Positions 1 through 7,966 of a DNA stretch of 33,136 nt are shown here, one piece after another; position 1 is the first letter of the stretch; each line of letters starts with the position of its first letter. Source of the DNA: Desulfobacteraceae bacterium (lineage in GTDB: Bacteria; Desulfobacterota; Desulfobacteria; Desulfobacterales; UBA5616); NCBI GenBank assembly GCA_013791935.1, contig VMSV01000107.1, positions 1 through 33,136 on the forward strand. The letters are read 5' to 3'. A model generated the notes under the pieces. It had not been told where the DNA came from. It searched no databases and worked only from the letters and a program-made list of their open reading frames with translations. Both the position numbers and the translations under genes were made by a program.

Positions 1-7
1 TCATCCC

Positions 8-1687
8 ATGAGCAATGAGCCCAATAAAATCATCTATTCCATGATCAGAGTGAGTAAGTTTTATGATAAAAAACAAGTATTAAAAGATATTTCCCTGTCC
101 TATTTCCATGGGGCGAAAATCGGGGTTCTCGGGCTGAACGGGTCCGGAAAATCCTCCTTGCTTCGGATTCTTGCGGGAACCGATAAGAATTTTGTGGGGG
201 AGACCATCCTCTCCGATGGGTATACTGTCGGCTATTTGGAACAGGAACCCCTTTTGGAGGTTGAAAAAACCGTTCGGGAAGTGGTGGAGGAAGGGGTAAA
301 AAGCACCGTGGATCTGTTGAAGGAATTTGAAGACATCAATATGAAATTCGCGGAACCCATGGATGACAAGGAAATGGATAAATTGATCCAGAGGCAGGGG
401 GAAGTTCAGGAACGCCTGGATGCCCTGGATGCCTGGGACCTGGATTCCCGACTTGAAATGGCCATGGACGCCTTGAGATGTCCGCCTTCGGATATGCCTG
501 TCAAAATCCTGTCCGGAGGAGAAAAACGCCGGGTGGCTCTTTGCAGGCTTTTGCTTCAAAAGCCGGACATCCTCCTTCTGGATGAGCCCACCAACCACCT
601 GGATGCGGAAACCGTGGCCTGGCTGGAACATCACCTTCAATCCTATGAGGGGACGGTCATTGCCGTGACCCATGACCGGTATTTTCTGGACAATGTGGCG
701 GGTTGGATTCTGGAGCTGGACCGGGGCCGCGGCATTCCCTGGAAAGGCAATTATTCCAGCTGGCTTGCCCAGAAACAGGAACAGTTGAGAAAAGAAGAAA
801 AATCGGAAAGCGCACGGCAGAAAACCCTGGCCAGGGAATTGGAATGGATTCAGATGTCTCCCAAGGGAAGGCATGCCAAAGGACAGGCGAGGATCAATGC
901 TTATGAAAAACTGCTGGGCCAGGAAACGGAAAAAGCGGAAAAAGATCTTTCCCTTTACATTCCGCCGGGAGACCGACTGGGAGCCCTGGTGGTGGAGGCA
1001 AAGGGTGTGACCAAAGGCTACGGAGACCGCTTGCTGGTGGAGGATATGACTTTCAGCCTTCCCCCCGGAGGCATTGTGGGGGTGGTGGGGCCCAACGGGG
1101 CAGGCAAATCCACCCTGTTTAAAATGATTGTCGGAAAAGAGAAGCCGGATCAGGGGGAATTGCGCATCGGGGAGACGGTGAAACTCTCCTATGTGGACCA
1201 GGATCGTGCCCTGGACATGAACAAGACCATCTGGGAAGAAATCACGGGTGGAAACGAGCAGGTTGAGCTTGGGAATAAACTCGTGAATTCAAGGGCATAT
1301 GTGGCAAAGTTTAATTTTTCAGGGGATGACCAACAGAAAAAAATATCCACCATCTCAGGGGGCCAAAGGAACCGGGTTCATCTGGCCAAGATGCTCAAAG
1401 AGGGCTCCAATGTCATCCTCCTGGATGAGCCCACCAATGACCTGGATGTCAACACCTTAAGGGCGCTGGAAGAGGCGTTGGAAAATTTCGGCGGCTGTGC
1501 GGTGGTCATCAGCCATGACCGGTGGTTTCTGGACCGGATCGCCACCCACATTCTGGCCTTTGAGGGGGACAGCCGGGTGTATTTTTGTGAGGGGAACTGG
1601 AGTGAATACGAGGCGGACCGGAAAAAGCGCCTGGGGGTGGATGCGGCCGTGCCCAAACGCTTAAAATACAGGCAATTGACGAGATAG
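8..1687 (+). CDS. ettA: EttA-type ABC-F translation factor
   Basis: Soluble ABC-F ATPase that binds the ribosomal E site and gates translation according to energy state. Two ABC cassettes are visible. The first has a Walker A (GLNGSGKS, about residues 42-49), an LSGGEKRR signature near 168 and DEPTNHLD. The second has GPNGAGKS near 361-368, ISGGQRNR and DEPTNDLD. The EttA hallmark near the C-terminus, SHDRWFLDRIATHIL, is present, as is an arm-like insertion inside cassette 1. There is no membrane segment, as expected for ABC-F. The length of 559 residues matches the family. The ATG at 8 gives the expected N-terminus, but only 7 bases lie upstream, so promoter and RBS cannot be judged. The next gene starts 48 bp downstream on the same strand. 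EttA itself is preferred over other ABC-F paralogues because of the second-cassette sequence. Confidence 0.93.
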   Translation: MSNEPNKIIYSMIRVSKFYDKKQVLKDISLSYFHGAKIGVLGLNGSGKSSLLRILAGTDKNFVGETILSDGYTVGYLEQEPLLEVEKTVREVVEEGVKSTVDLLKEFEDINMKFAEPMDDKEMDKLIQRQGEVQERLDALDAWDLDSRLEMAMDALRCPPSDMPVKILSGGEKRRVALCRLLLQKPDILLLDEPTNHLDAETVAWLEHHLQSYEGTVIAVTHDRYFLDNVAGWILELDRGRGIPWKGNYSSWLAQKQEQLRKEEKSESARQKTLARELEWIQMSPKGRHAKGQARINAYEKLLGQETEKAEKDLSLYIPPGDRLGALVVEAKGVTKGYGDRLLVEDMTFSLPPGGIVGVVGPNGAGKSTLFKMIVGKEKPDQGELRIGETVKLSYVDQDRALDMNKTIWEEITGGNEQVELGNKLVNSRAYVAKFNFSGDDQQKKISTISGGQRNRVHLAKMLKEGSNVILLDEPTNDLDVNTLRALEEALENFGGCAVVISHDRWFLDRIATHILAFEGDSRVYFCEGNWSEYEADRKKRLGVDAAVPKRLKYRQLTR

Positions 1688-1735
1688 GCCGGGTTGATGC
1701 GCCTTTTCATAACCGTTTAGAAAAATGCAGATCAA

Positions 1736-2620
1736 ATGGAAGAACCGGAAAAGCCGATCATACTTTTCGAAAACATTCTTCCCGGCAGCCGGGACAATTT
1801 CAGCAAGGCATCCTTCAAATTTAAACTATTCAAGGATGCCCCGGCCCGCTATTTTCTGATTCTCCTGCCCGGATACAATGAATCCGGTGACCCGTTGACG
1901 GAACACCCCTTGTGGATGAATTTTGCCAAAACCACGGGAGGCGCCATGATCGGATGCACGTTTCGGACCCGACCCAAGGAAGACGGATCCGTTCATTATG
2001 CAGCGGCCAATTACGGTTCCGGAAGGGCATTGGACCTGGCTGTGAAACGATTGAGTGAGCGTCTCGGTGAACCGTCATTATTAAACCTGCCGTTTCTGAT
2101 GTACGGTTATTCCGCAGGAGGGCAGTTCGCCTATGGGTACAGTTGCCACGCTCCCCACCGGCTCCTGGGGTTTGTCGCGGTGAAGGGAGGGATTTACTTT
2201 CAGGAACCGTTGGAAGCAACTTATCAAGTTCCCGGACTTGTGATTTCCGGTGAATTGGACCTTGAAAAAAGAAGAAAATCCATCCGGGCTCTTTTTGAAG
2301 CCCACCGAAAACAGAACGCCCCCTGGTGCTGGCTGGAGGAAAAAGGGCAGGGTCATAAAGAAGCTGAATGTCTTTCTGTTGCGATCCCTTTTTTAGAAAC
2401 GGTTTTGGGAATGCGGTTAACGAAAAACAGTTGCCGGTTGAATGAAGATATTTCTCAGGAAGGCCTGTGGGTGGACCTTGTGGGTCATAATCTTCTTCCG
2501 CAAACCGAACCCGGGCATCCGGGCTACGATCCTTTAAAAATCGGCTGGCTTCCAGGGGAAGAAGTATTTGAAAAATGGAAAACCCTGGATAATGGAATGA
2601 AGAAATACGAAACCGGTTAA
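1736..2620 (+). CDS. alpha/beta-hydrolase-like protein
   Basis: A 294-residue predicted cytoplasmic protein with no signal peptide. It carries a nucleophile-elbow motif, GYSAGG, with Ser at residue 126. The preceding strand-turn LILLPGYNESGDP (41-53) would supply the oxyanion hole. A plausible acid lies in SGELD (Asp175) and a plausible catalytic His in GQGHKE (His207). This is the order seen in alpha/beta hydrolases of the esterase/dienelactone-hydrolase type. The last ~70 residues extend beyond the usual fold and look unstructured. The substrate is unknown. No good Shine-Dalgarno precedes the ATG at 1736, so the start is only moderately secure. The gene follows ettA by 48 bp and may be co-transcribed with it. 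Confidence 0.75.
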   Translation: MEEPEKPIILFENILPGSRDNFSKASFKFKLFKDAPARYFLILLPGYNESGDPLTEHPLWMNFAKTTGGAMIGCTFRTRPKEDGSVHYAAANYGSGRALDLAVKRLSERLGEPSLLNLPFLMYGYSAGGQFAYGYSCHAPHRLLGFVAVKGGIYFQEPLEATYQVPGLVISGELDLEKRRKSIRALFEAHRKQNAPWCWLEEKGQGHKEAECLSVAIPFLETVLGMRLTKNSCRLNEDISQEGLWVDLVGHNLLPQTEPGHPGYDPLKIGWLPGEEVFEKWKTLDNGMKKYETG

Positions 2621-2686
2621 AAGATTTGATTCAAAATCTAAAAAATAAAAACCCAAGCATTTGCCATTGAAAAGCAAAGGAGGAAT

Positions 2687-3835
2687 ATGCAGTATAGACC
2701 ATTTGGAAAACTGGATTGGAAGGGTTCGGCCCTGGGATTCGGCGCCATGAGACTGCCGGTCATCAACCGGGATCAAGCGAAAATCGATGAGGACCTTGCC
2801 CTGGAGATGATCAGAACTGCAATCGACCAAGGCGTGAATTATGTGGATACAGCCTTCCCCTATCATGGGGGGCAAAGCGAGATTGTGGTGGGCAAAGCCT
2901 TGGCCGGGGAGTATAGGGAAAAGGTTAAACTTGCCACCAAAGCCCCCACCTGGCTGATTCAGAAACAGGATGATTTTGACCGGTATTTGGAGGAACAGCT
3001 CAAGAAGTTGAATACAAACCGCATTGATTTTTATCTTCTTCATGGTTTGAACAAGCAACGGTGGCCCGGGTTGAAGGAAATGAATATTTTCAAACCCGCG
3101 GAAAAAGCCATGGCGGACGGACGGATCGGTTATTTCGGGTTTTCCTTTCATGATGATCTGGAAACCTTTAAAGGCATTGTGGATGATTACGATAACTGGA
3201 CTTTCGCACAGATCCAGTACAATTTTATGGATACCGAGTACCAGGCCGGAACCGAAGGCCTGCAATATGCGGCAGCCAAAGGATTGGCCATGGTGATTAT
3301 GGAACCTGTCCGAGGCGGGCAGTTGGCCAAAAGACCTCCGGATGGCGTTGCGAGAATCTGGGAAGAAGCGAAAATCAAGAGGTCTTCTGCGGAATGGGCC
3401 CTTCAATGGATTTGGAACCAGCCGGAGGTGGCTGTGGTGTTAAGCGGCATGTCCACCATGGAACAAGTGAAGGAGAACCTGGAGAGTGCCAACCGTTCGG
3501 GCGTCGGCAACCTGTCTCCAACCGAGACAAACCTGATTCAAAAAGCGGCAGAGGCTTACAGGGCCAGCAGCCCCATTCTCTGTACCCAATGCCAATATTG
3601 CATGCCTTGTCCCAATGGGGTGAACATTCCGGGAGTATTCGGCCTGTACAATGATGCCATGATTTACAATGATGTGGGCCGGGCAAGGATGTTGTACCAG
3701 ATGAGACTCACCAAAGAAACACAAGCCCATAACTGTGTGGCTTGCGGAGAATGCCTGGAAAAGTGCCCCCAATCCATTGAAATCATTGAATGGCTTAAAA
3801 AGGCGGATGAAACCCTGGTGCCCAAGCAAGCATGA
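2687..3835 (+). CDS. aldo/keto reductase with C-terminal 2x[4Fe-4S] ferredoxin domain
   Basis: A 382-residue oxidoreductase. Residues ~1-270 form an aldo/keto reductase barrel with the catalytic tetrad visible as Asp54, Tyr59, Lys85 and His119 (in NYVDTAFPYH, TKAP and YLLHG). The C-terminal ~90 residues carry two cysteine clusters, CTQCQYCMPCP and CVACGECLEKCP, typical of a bacterial ferredoxin-like domain binding two [4Fe-4S] clusters. This fused architecture is a known AKR subfamily common in anaerobes; its substrates are mostly undefined. The iron-sulfur domain suggests electron exchange with ferredoxin rather than NADPH alone, which is inference. A strong RBS (AAAGGAGG) precedes the ATG at 2687. 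A clear terminator follows at 3873-3908. Confidence 0.92.
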   Translation: MQYRPFGKLDWKGSALGFGAMRLPVINRDQAKIDEDLALEMIRTAIDQGVNYVDTAFPYHGGQSEIVVGKALAGEYREKVKLATKAPTWLIQKQDDFDRYLEEQLKKLNTNRIDFYLLHGLNKQRWPGLKEMNIFKPAEKAMADGRIGYFGFSFHDDLETFKGIVDDYDNWTFAQIQYNFMDTEYQAGTEGLQYAAAKGLAMVIMEPVRGGQLAKRPPDGVARIWEEAKIKRSSAEWALQWIWNQPEVAVVLSGMSTMEQVKENLESANRSGVGNLSPTETNLIQKAAEAYRASSPILCTQCQYCMPCPNGVNIPGVFGLYNDAMIYNDVGRARMLYQMRLTKETQAHNCVACGECLEKCPQSIEIIEWLKKADETLVPKQA

Positions 3836-3872
3836 GGAAATAAGAGGAAAGATTTAAAAGAATGGAGTCATT

Positions 3873-3908
3873 GAGGGGCATCACGGGTTGTGATGCCCCT
3901 CTTTATTT
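3873..3908 (+). terminator. Rho-independent terminator after the aldo/keto reductase
   Basis: A perfect 12-bp stem (GAGGGGCATCAC pairing with GTGATGCCCCTC) closes a 5-nt GGGTT loop and is followed by TTTATTT. The T tract lies on the + side only, so it terminates the rightward unit. It separates that unit from the convergent transporter gene. Confidence 0.9.
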
Positions 3909-3925
3909 ATGGGAATTGAACGAAA

Positions 3926-5767
3926 TTATAACAGGTTAACAATATGATTTTTTATAACATCCGCGCTAACCGGTTGGGCTGCCATTTTTTTTGCAGCCTG
4001 GACGCGGAAAGCATGGAAAAGCGTCATGGTGAGCGCAAGTCCGGCTACAACCACCAGGCATGCACCCACTCCCTGTTTCATCTGGTCATCGGCACCGCGC
4101 GACAAAGAGCCCTGCAGCAGCCACACGGTATAGACAATAGAAGAGACGCAAACAAAGGCACAGGCTGCTACATGCCGGAAAACGCGGGCTACCAGGCCCT
4201 GCCCCCCTTTTTCAGTAACCTTTTTCAGTTCCTTTACGGAGAAATGATCCAGAAACCAGGTTGTATCCTCATCTTCGGGTTTAACCGGCAAAAGGGTTTT
4301 TCCGCTGATGGGGTCGGTGGTCTGGTCGCCTCTTGAAAGATCGTCAATGCCTTTTCGAATGGCCACATGCACTTTCCGGCTGATGGGATATTTAATAATG
4401 ATGAGAAGAGCGATGATGTGAAACAAGATGGGGAGCAGGGCATAGAGGCCTCGAATGGCAAAAAGAGTATCCGGCGTCTGGGAGGAAAGGGTCGGGTCAT
4501 ACCCCACAACACCCAGAACAGCCAGGGGAATGGTTGCCGCAAAAATGGCAATGAATTTTGGAACCATGGCCATGAATGCCCCGAACTGGGCTTCCCGACG
4601 CTTGCCTGTACGCAGTTCGTCATAATCAATGATATCCGCCATCATGGCCGGCCCGATGATCATGAGTGAACCGACTGCGAACCCCCGAAAGGATTCCAGA
4701 ATACCCATGAGAATCACCTGGCCTGACCCTATGAAGAACAAAATTATACTGGTGATAATCCCGATGGAGATCGCAATCACCCAGACATGGAGTTTTCCAA
4801 AAACCCTCGAAACAAACATCCATACGGGAATGGATACCAGGGTTGCGGTCACGTAAACCAATCCGAAAATGACCCTGTACATGGCGTCGAGATCGAGGAT
4901 GTATTTTGAAAAATAAGGCATGAGCAGGGGAGGCAGTGTACCGGAAATTGACCCTAACATAAAAACCGTTATCATGACTCTAAACGGATGATTCCTCAGT
5001 GCAGCGCGGATTCCCGGAATCAGGGGAACCTGTTTTCGTGTTGCAAACTCAGGATTTTCCTTGATCTTAAAAACAGGCAGAATAAAGAAAATAAACATGA
5101 GAATGCAGAGGGTTCCCACAAAAACCGTGAGCATTTCCCGTTCATCAGGAAATATATTATTGAATTTGATATAGTACAGGGTAAGAAAGGAGAGAACAAC
5201 TCCCAGCCCCGCGGCAAACGCTCGGTATCCGAAAAGGCTGGTCCGGTCATCATAATCCGGTGAGAGTTCCATACCCCAACCCCCATAGGGCACAATCCAG
5301 ATGGTATGAAACAGATAATACAGGCAGAAAGTGGCGCCTGCCCAGAAAACAGCCCCTCTTTCAGGGTCCAAATCTTCAGGCGGTGAAAACATGAGCCAGA
5401 GAAAAAGGGCGCTTCCAAAAACACCGGGTAGGACATAGGGTTTTCTTCTGCCCCAGCGGGTTCTTGTTCGGTCTGAAATCCATCCCATGACAGGATCGGT
5501 AATGGCGTCAAAGGCCCTGGCAATGGCTGTGGCAAGAGCAAGAAGGCCTGCCGGAACCAGGACGGTGTCCGTATAGAAGATTTTCAATTCAATGGTCATG
5601 GGCGCTGCAATGGCTGAAACAGCGAGGTAGGGAAAAGCATAGGCGAATTTGACCATCTTGGTGGGTTTTTCCCATACAGCGGTTTTGGTTTTTATCAAGC
5701 CTGACGGGGGAGATTCTGAAGTACCGGGTTTAGGGGCTGCCGGATCGGTCATGGCGGTCTCTACCAT
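3926..5767 (-). CDS. MFS transporter, GPH (glycoside-pentoside-hexuronide:cation symporter) type
   Basis: An inner-membrane secondary transporter of 613 residues. The N-terminal half has the GPH/MelB-like pattern: an early FDAITDPVMGWISD stretch followed by RTRTRWGRRKPY, the cytoplasmic loop 2-3 motif. About 12 hydrophobic segments follow to roughly residue 470. After that come a ~70-residue polar linker and two further hydrophobic segments (about residues 528-547 and 560-580), so the protein is longer than the usual 450-500 residues. The substrate cannot be read from sequence; sugars, sulfonated sugars or glycosides are possible. An AAAGGAC RBS at 5774-5780 supports the ATG at 5767, although a second ATG lies five codons in. 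The gene converges on the aldo/keto reductase, with a terminator between them. Confidence 0.88.
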   Translation of the reverse strand: MVETAMTDPAAPKPGTSESPPSGLIKTKTAVWEKPTKMVKFAYAFPYLAVSAIAAPMTIELKIFYTDTVLVPAGLLALATAIARAFDAITDPVMGWISDRTRTRWGRRKPYVLPGVFGSALFLWLMFSPPEDLDPERGAVFWAGATFCLYYLFHTIWIVPYGGWGMELSPDYDDRTSLFGYRAFAAGLGVVLSFLTLYYIKFNNIFPDEREMLTVFVGTLCILMFIFFILPVFKIKENPEFATRKQVPLIPGIRAALRNHPFRVMITVFMLGSISGTLPPLLMPYFSKYILDLDAMYRVIFGLVYVTATLVSIPVWMFVSRVFGKLHVWVIAISIGIITSIILFFIGSGQVILMGILESFRGFAVGSLMIIGPAMMADIIDYDELRTGKRREAQFGAFMAMVPKFIAIFAATIPLAVLGVVGYDPTLSSQTPDTLFAIRGLYALLPILFHIIALLIIIKYPISRKVHVAIRKGIDDLSRGDQTTDPISGKTLLPVKPEDEDTTWFLDHFSVKELKKVTEKGGQGLVARVFRHVAACAFVCVSSIVYTVWLLQGSLSRGADDQMKQGVGACLVVVAGLALTMTLFHAFRVQAAKKMAAQPVSADVIKNHIVNLL

Positions 5768-6130
5768 TCTATTGTCCTTTCTTAACGAGGATTAGGGTTA
5801 CAAACTTCAATGATTTCATGCCACAAATCAAAACAAGAAAATCAGCCGTTCTGTTCAAAAAAGGGGTGTAAGCGATAGTGAAACAAGGGTGGAACTTTAT
5901 TAAAATAAATTAATAGACTGCTATAAAAGATTTTTCGTATTGCCGGTGAAGGAAATGGTAATGATATAAAAAATAAGGATACAAATTGAAAGTTGGAACA
6001 GATTGGAGAAACGATAATCTACTTTTATGATCATTCGCAAGAGAAATCGGAGGGGAGTAAGAAATATTTTATGATGATGATCAACCCTGTAAAAAGGAGG
6101 GAGTGAAGGAAATCGTTTACTTTTCAGGAC
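5768..6130. other. intergenic stretch between the GPH transporter and the exported protein
   Basis: This 363-bp AT-rich gap lies upstream of the leftward transporter gene and downstream of the leftward exported-protein gene. It should hold the transporter promoter. I see the transporter RBS at 5774-5780 but no convincing -35/-10 pair, hairpin terminator, RNA gene or credible small ORF. Confidence 0.5.
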
Positions 6131-6673
6131 TTAAAAGCTCAACTCCAACTCAACATAGGGCCCTGCGGCCTTAAGATCGAGTCTACGATCTTCTCCGTTA
6201 AAATCCTTCACAAAGGTTTTGTACCCACCGGTAAAAGAAATGCTGGGAAGTGGACTCCATGAAATTTCTCCTGTCATTTCATAGGCGTCGTTCATGGTGC
6301 GATTCATGCCTGAACCGCTAAACCTTGCCTCAACAAGATCCGAGCCCAGGCCGAGACTCAAGTTGATTCCAGCCGTCGGCACAGCGGGCAAGAACCCTTC
6401 AGGACCAAGCCTGCCGGATCCAGTCAGGCTTCCAGAATCATCGGCATATTTTATCCGGACAATGCTTCCCAACCTGATCCGAGCTCTTCCGTTTTCCGGG
6501 TTTAGCATATCGTAAGGGTAAAGAAAATCAATCAAGGTGAATTCCAGGTCGGAAAAACTTGCACCGGAGGCATTTACCGGGAATTGGGCCGGGTCATTTT
6601 CAAAGGCCCGGGCGGGAGGAGAAATGAAGAATGCGAACAAAAACAAAATCATTGCAATGGCTTTTTTTTTCAT
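6131..6673 (-). CDS. small exported protein, possible outer-membrane beta-barrel
   Basis: Translated from the ATG at 6673 the product has 180 residues and starts with a clear Sec signal peptide (MKKKAIAMILFLFAFFISPPARA). An AAGGA RBS lies 7 nt upstream, so the longer reading from 6727 is not favoured. The mature part is rich in alternating polar and hydrophobic stretches with Gly and Ser, and it ends in ELELSF. A C-terminal Phe preceded by alternating hydrophobics is the usual signature of an outer-membrane beta-barrel. At about 155 mature residues an eight-strand barrel would fit. I recognise no named family. The gene has its own sigma-54-type promoter and is divergent from the gene at 6787. 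Confidence 0.72.
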   Translation of the reverse strand: MKKKAIAMILFLFAFFISPPARAFENDPAQFPVNASGASFSDLEFTLIDFLYPYDMLNPENGRARIRLGSIVRIKYADDSGSLTGSGRLGPEGFLPAVPTAGINLSLGLGSDLVEARFSGSGMNRTMNDAYEMTGEISWSPLPSISFTGGYKTFVKDFNGEDRRLDLKAAGPYVELELSF

Positions 6674-6721
6674 AGCGGATTCCTTATAAAGCTGATAACG
6701 TCGATGGACGTAAAAAAAATG

Positions 6722-6739
6722 AAGCAATTTTCAAGCCAA
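6722..6739 (-). promoter_or_regulatory. sigma-54 (RpoN) promoter of the exported-protein gene
   Basis: Read on the minus strand the site is TTGGCTTGAAAATTGCTT. It has the invariant GG and GC separated by exactly 10 nt and matches TGGC-N8-TTGCT of the -24/-12 consensus. Transcription would start about 40 nt before the ATG at 6673. No competing sigma-70 pair is obvious in the 113-bp divergent region. Confidence 0.68.
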
Positions 6740-6786
6740 GAATTCACTTTTTGATCATCCTCGTCGTTTATGCCAGGAGAACAACC

Positions 6787-7818
6787 ATGTCGTGGTCCAT
6801 GAAAACAGTCAGTTACAGAATGGCCGGGTCCGGAAGCTGGAAAAACCTGCTATCGAATCCGGTGGAAGAAAAATTCTATAGCGCCATTTACCCGAACGGG
6901 GTATCACTTTCCGGACTGGGTCCCGATCAGCTCAAACTGATTTCACTTTGGAAACAAGCAGATATCGTACAAGTCCATGAAGGCAACGTCCTCCCTGTGG
7001 GCCCGATTATGACCGATTCCGATCTGGTTGTTTTGAAACACTGGTTTGATGACATAAAAAACGCCATGACCACCGAGGTAAAAAACCACCTCAAAGAGTA
7101 TCAAAAGATCGCTTCCTTGATGACGGACCCGGCTTTAACTCAGGAATTCAACAACCTTCTCACCATCATGATCTGCGCCCATACCCTGGATTCCTCGATC
7201 TTTTCCAGTTTGCGGCAGGTGATCATGGGATCCTATGTGGATAGGGGACGGGCAGGGGATTTCTTTTTCTGGGGGTATGGGTTTGAAAAAGGGCCCAAAC
7301 GGATTTTCGGATTCACCAGTTACGGACGATATCAAGGGGAATCGGTTCATGTGATGAGATCCCATGGCTTGGACCGGGAAAAGCTTAAGTCTGTTCTCAT
7401 GCAAAACGGTGTTTTGGAATGGATTCATGAAAAAGCGCTGGAAAGCGAAGGGGGGAAACAGCCAAGGGAAGACCTTTCAAAAAAAAGGATCACAAGCCTG
7501 CTTCAGGAAATCCACATCCTTGATGCGGAAGATCCTCCCCGGCTTTCCATTCCGGCCTTTCAAGGCCCTGTTATGGTCCAATCCGGCAAGCTATACCAAG
7601 AAATTTCAACTGCCGTCACCAAACGCTTCATGGAAAAAATGGACGAGTTAAGCAGGCTGGTGACCGCTTGTTCTTTTTCCCGGTGCCTTTCCCCGGATGT
7701 CTTATGCATGCTGTTTCATCTGGCCTATTCCTATGCGGCGGATGATCTGGTGAAGGAAGGGATCATTCCGGACTTTCCCGAAAGCGCTGCAGGGGAATGG
7801 GGGGTTTGGATTCACTAA
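6787..7818 (+). CDS. protein of unknown function (343 residues)
   Basis: I do not recognise this protein. The ATG at 6787 is preferred over the upstream TTG at 6751 because AGGAGA (6775-6780) sits 6 nt before it. There is no signal peptide or membrane span. The composition is that of a soluble, mostly helical protein. A Gly/Phe-rich patch (GDFFFWGYGFEKGPKRIFGF) lies near residues 157-176. The C-terminal half is rich in Leu, Lys and Glu and probably helical, ending GEWGVWIH. Codon use and GC content look like the neighbours, so it appears to be a real, expressed gene. It is divergent from the sigma-54-driven exported protein and convergent with htpG. No function is proposed. Confidence 0.7.
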   Translation: MSWSMKTVSYRMAGSGSWKNLLSNPVEEKFYSAIYPNGVSLSGLGPDQLKLISLWKQADIVQVHEGNVLPVGPIMTDSDLVVLKHWFDDIKNAMTTEVKNHLKEYQKIASLMTDPALTQEFNNLLTIMICAHTLDSSIFSSLRQVIMGSYVDRGRAGDFFFWGYGFEKGPKRIFGFTSYGRYQGESVHVMRSHGLDREKLKSVLMQNGVLEWIHEKALESEGGKQPREDLSKKRITSLLQEIHILDAEDPPRLSIPAFQGPVMVQSGKLYQEISTAVTKRFMEKMDELSRLVTACSFSRCLSPDVLCMLFHLAYSYAADDLVKEGIIPDFPESAAGEWGVWIH

Positions 7819-7870
7819 ACGGTGAACAGTGAACGGTGAACAGCCAACCCGCTATCCCGGAGTTATTTTT

Positions 7871-7958
7871 GCAGGGAACAGGCATGAATGAATTGGATCT
7901 GTAGGGAACAGGCATGAATGAATTGGATCTGTAGGGAACAGGCATGCCTGTTCCCTAC
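7871..7958. repeat. 30-bp tandem repeat ending in a 28-bp perfect palindrome
   Basis: A 30-bp unit starting GYAGGGAACAGGCATG occurs at 7871-7900 and 7901-7930. A third, partial copy starts at 7931. That third copy is joined directly to its own reverse complement, so 7931-7958 is a perfect 28-bp palindrome centred on GCATGC. The palindrome is followed by CGTTTTCTTT, so it may also end transcription of the rightward gene. Just upstream, 7820-7842 holds a short GTGAAC/GGTGAACAG direct repeat. Confidence 0.85.
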
Positions 7959-7966
7959 CGTTTTCT

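Noticed and set aside
80-874. Long antisense ORF (264 codons) opposite ettA
   Set aside because: It lies wholly inside a strongly conserved ABC-F gene and its product shows no recognisable domain. It is a shadow of codon bias, as are similar ORFs opposite the aldo/keto reductase, secA and htpG.
7763-7945. A minus-strand ORF encoding a 10-residue repeat (MPVPYRSNSF)
   Set aside because: It is the translation of the 30-bp DNA tandem repeat running into the unknown gene's 3' end. It starts inside the palindrome and has no RBS.
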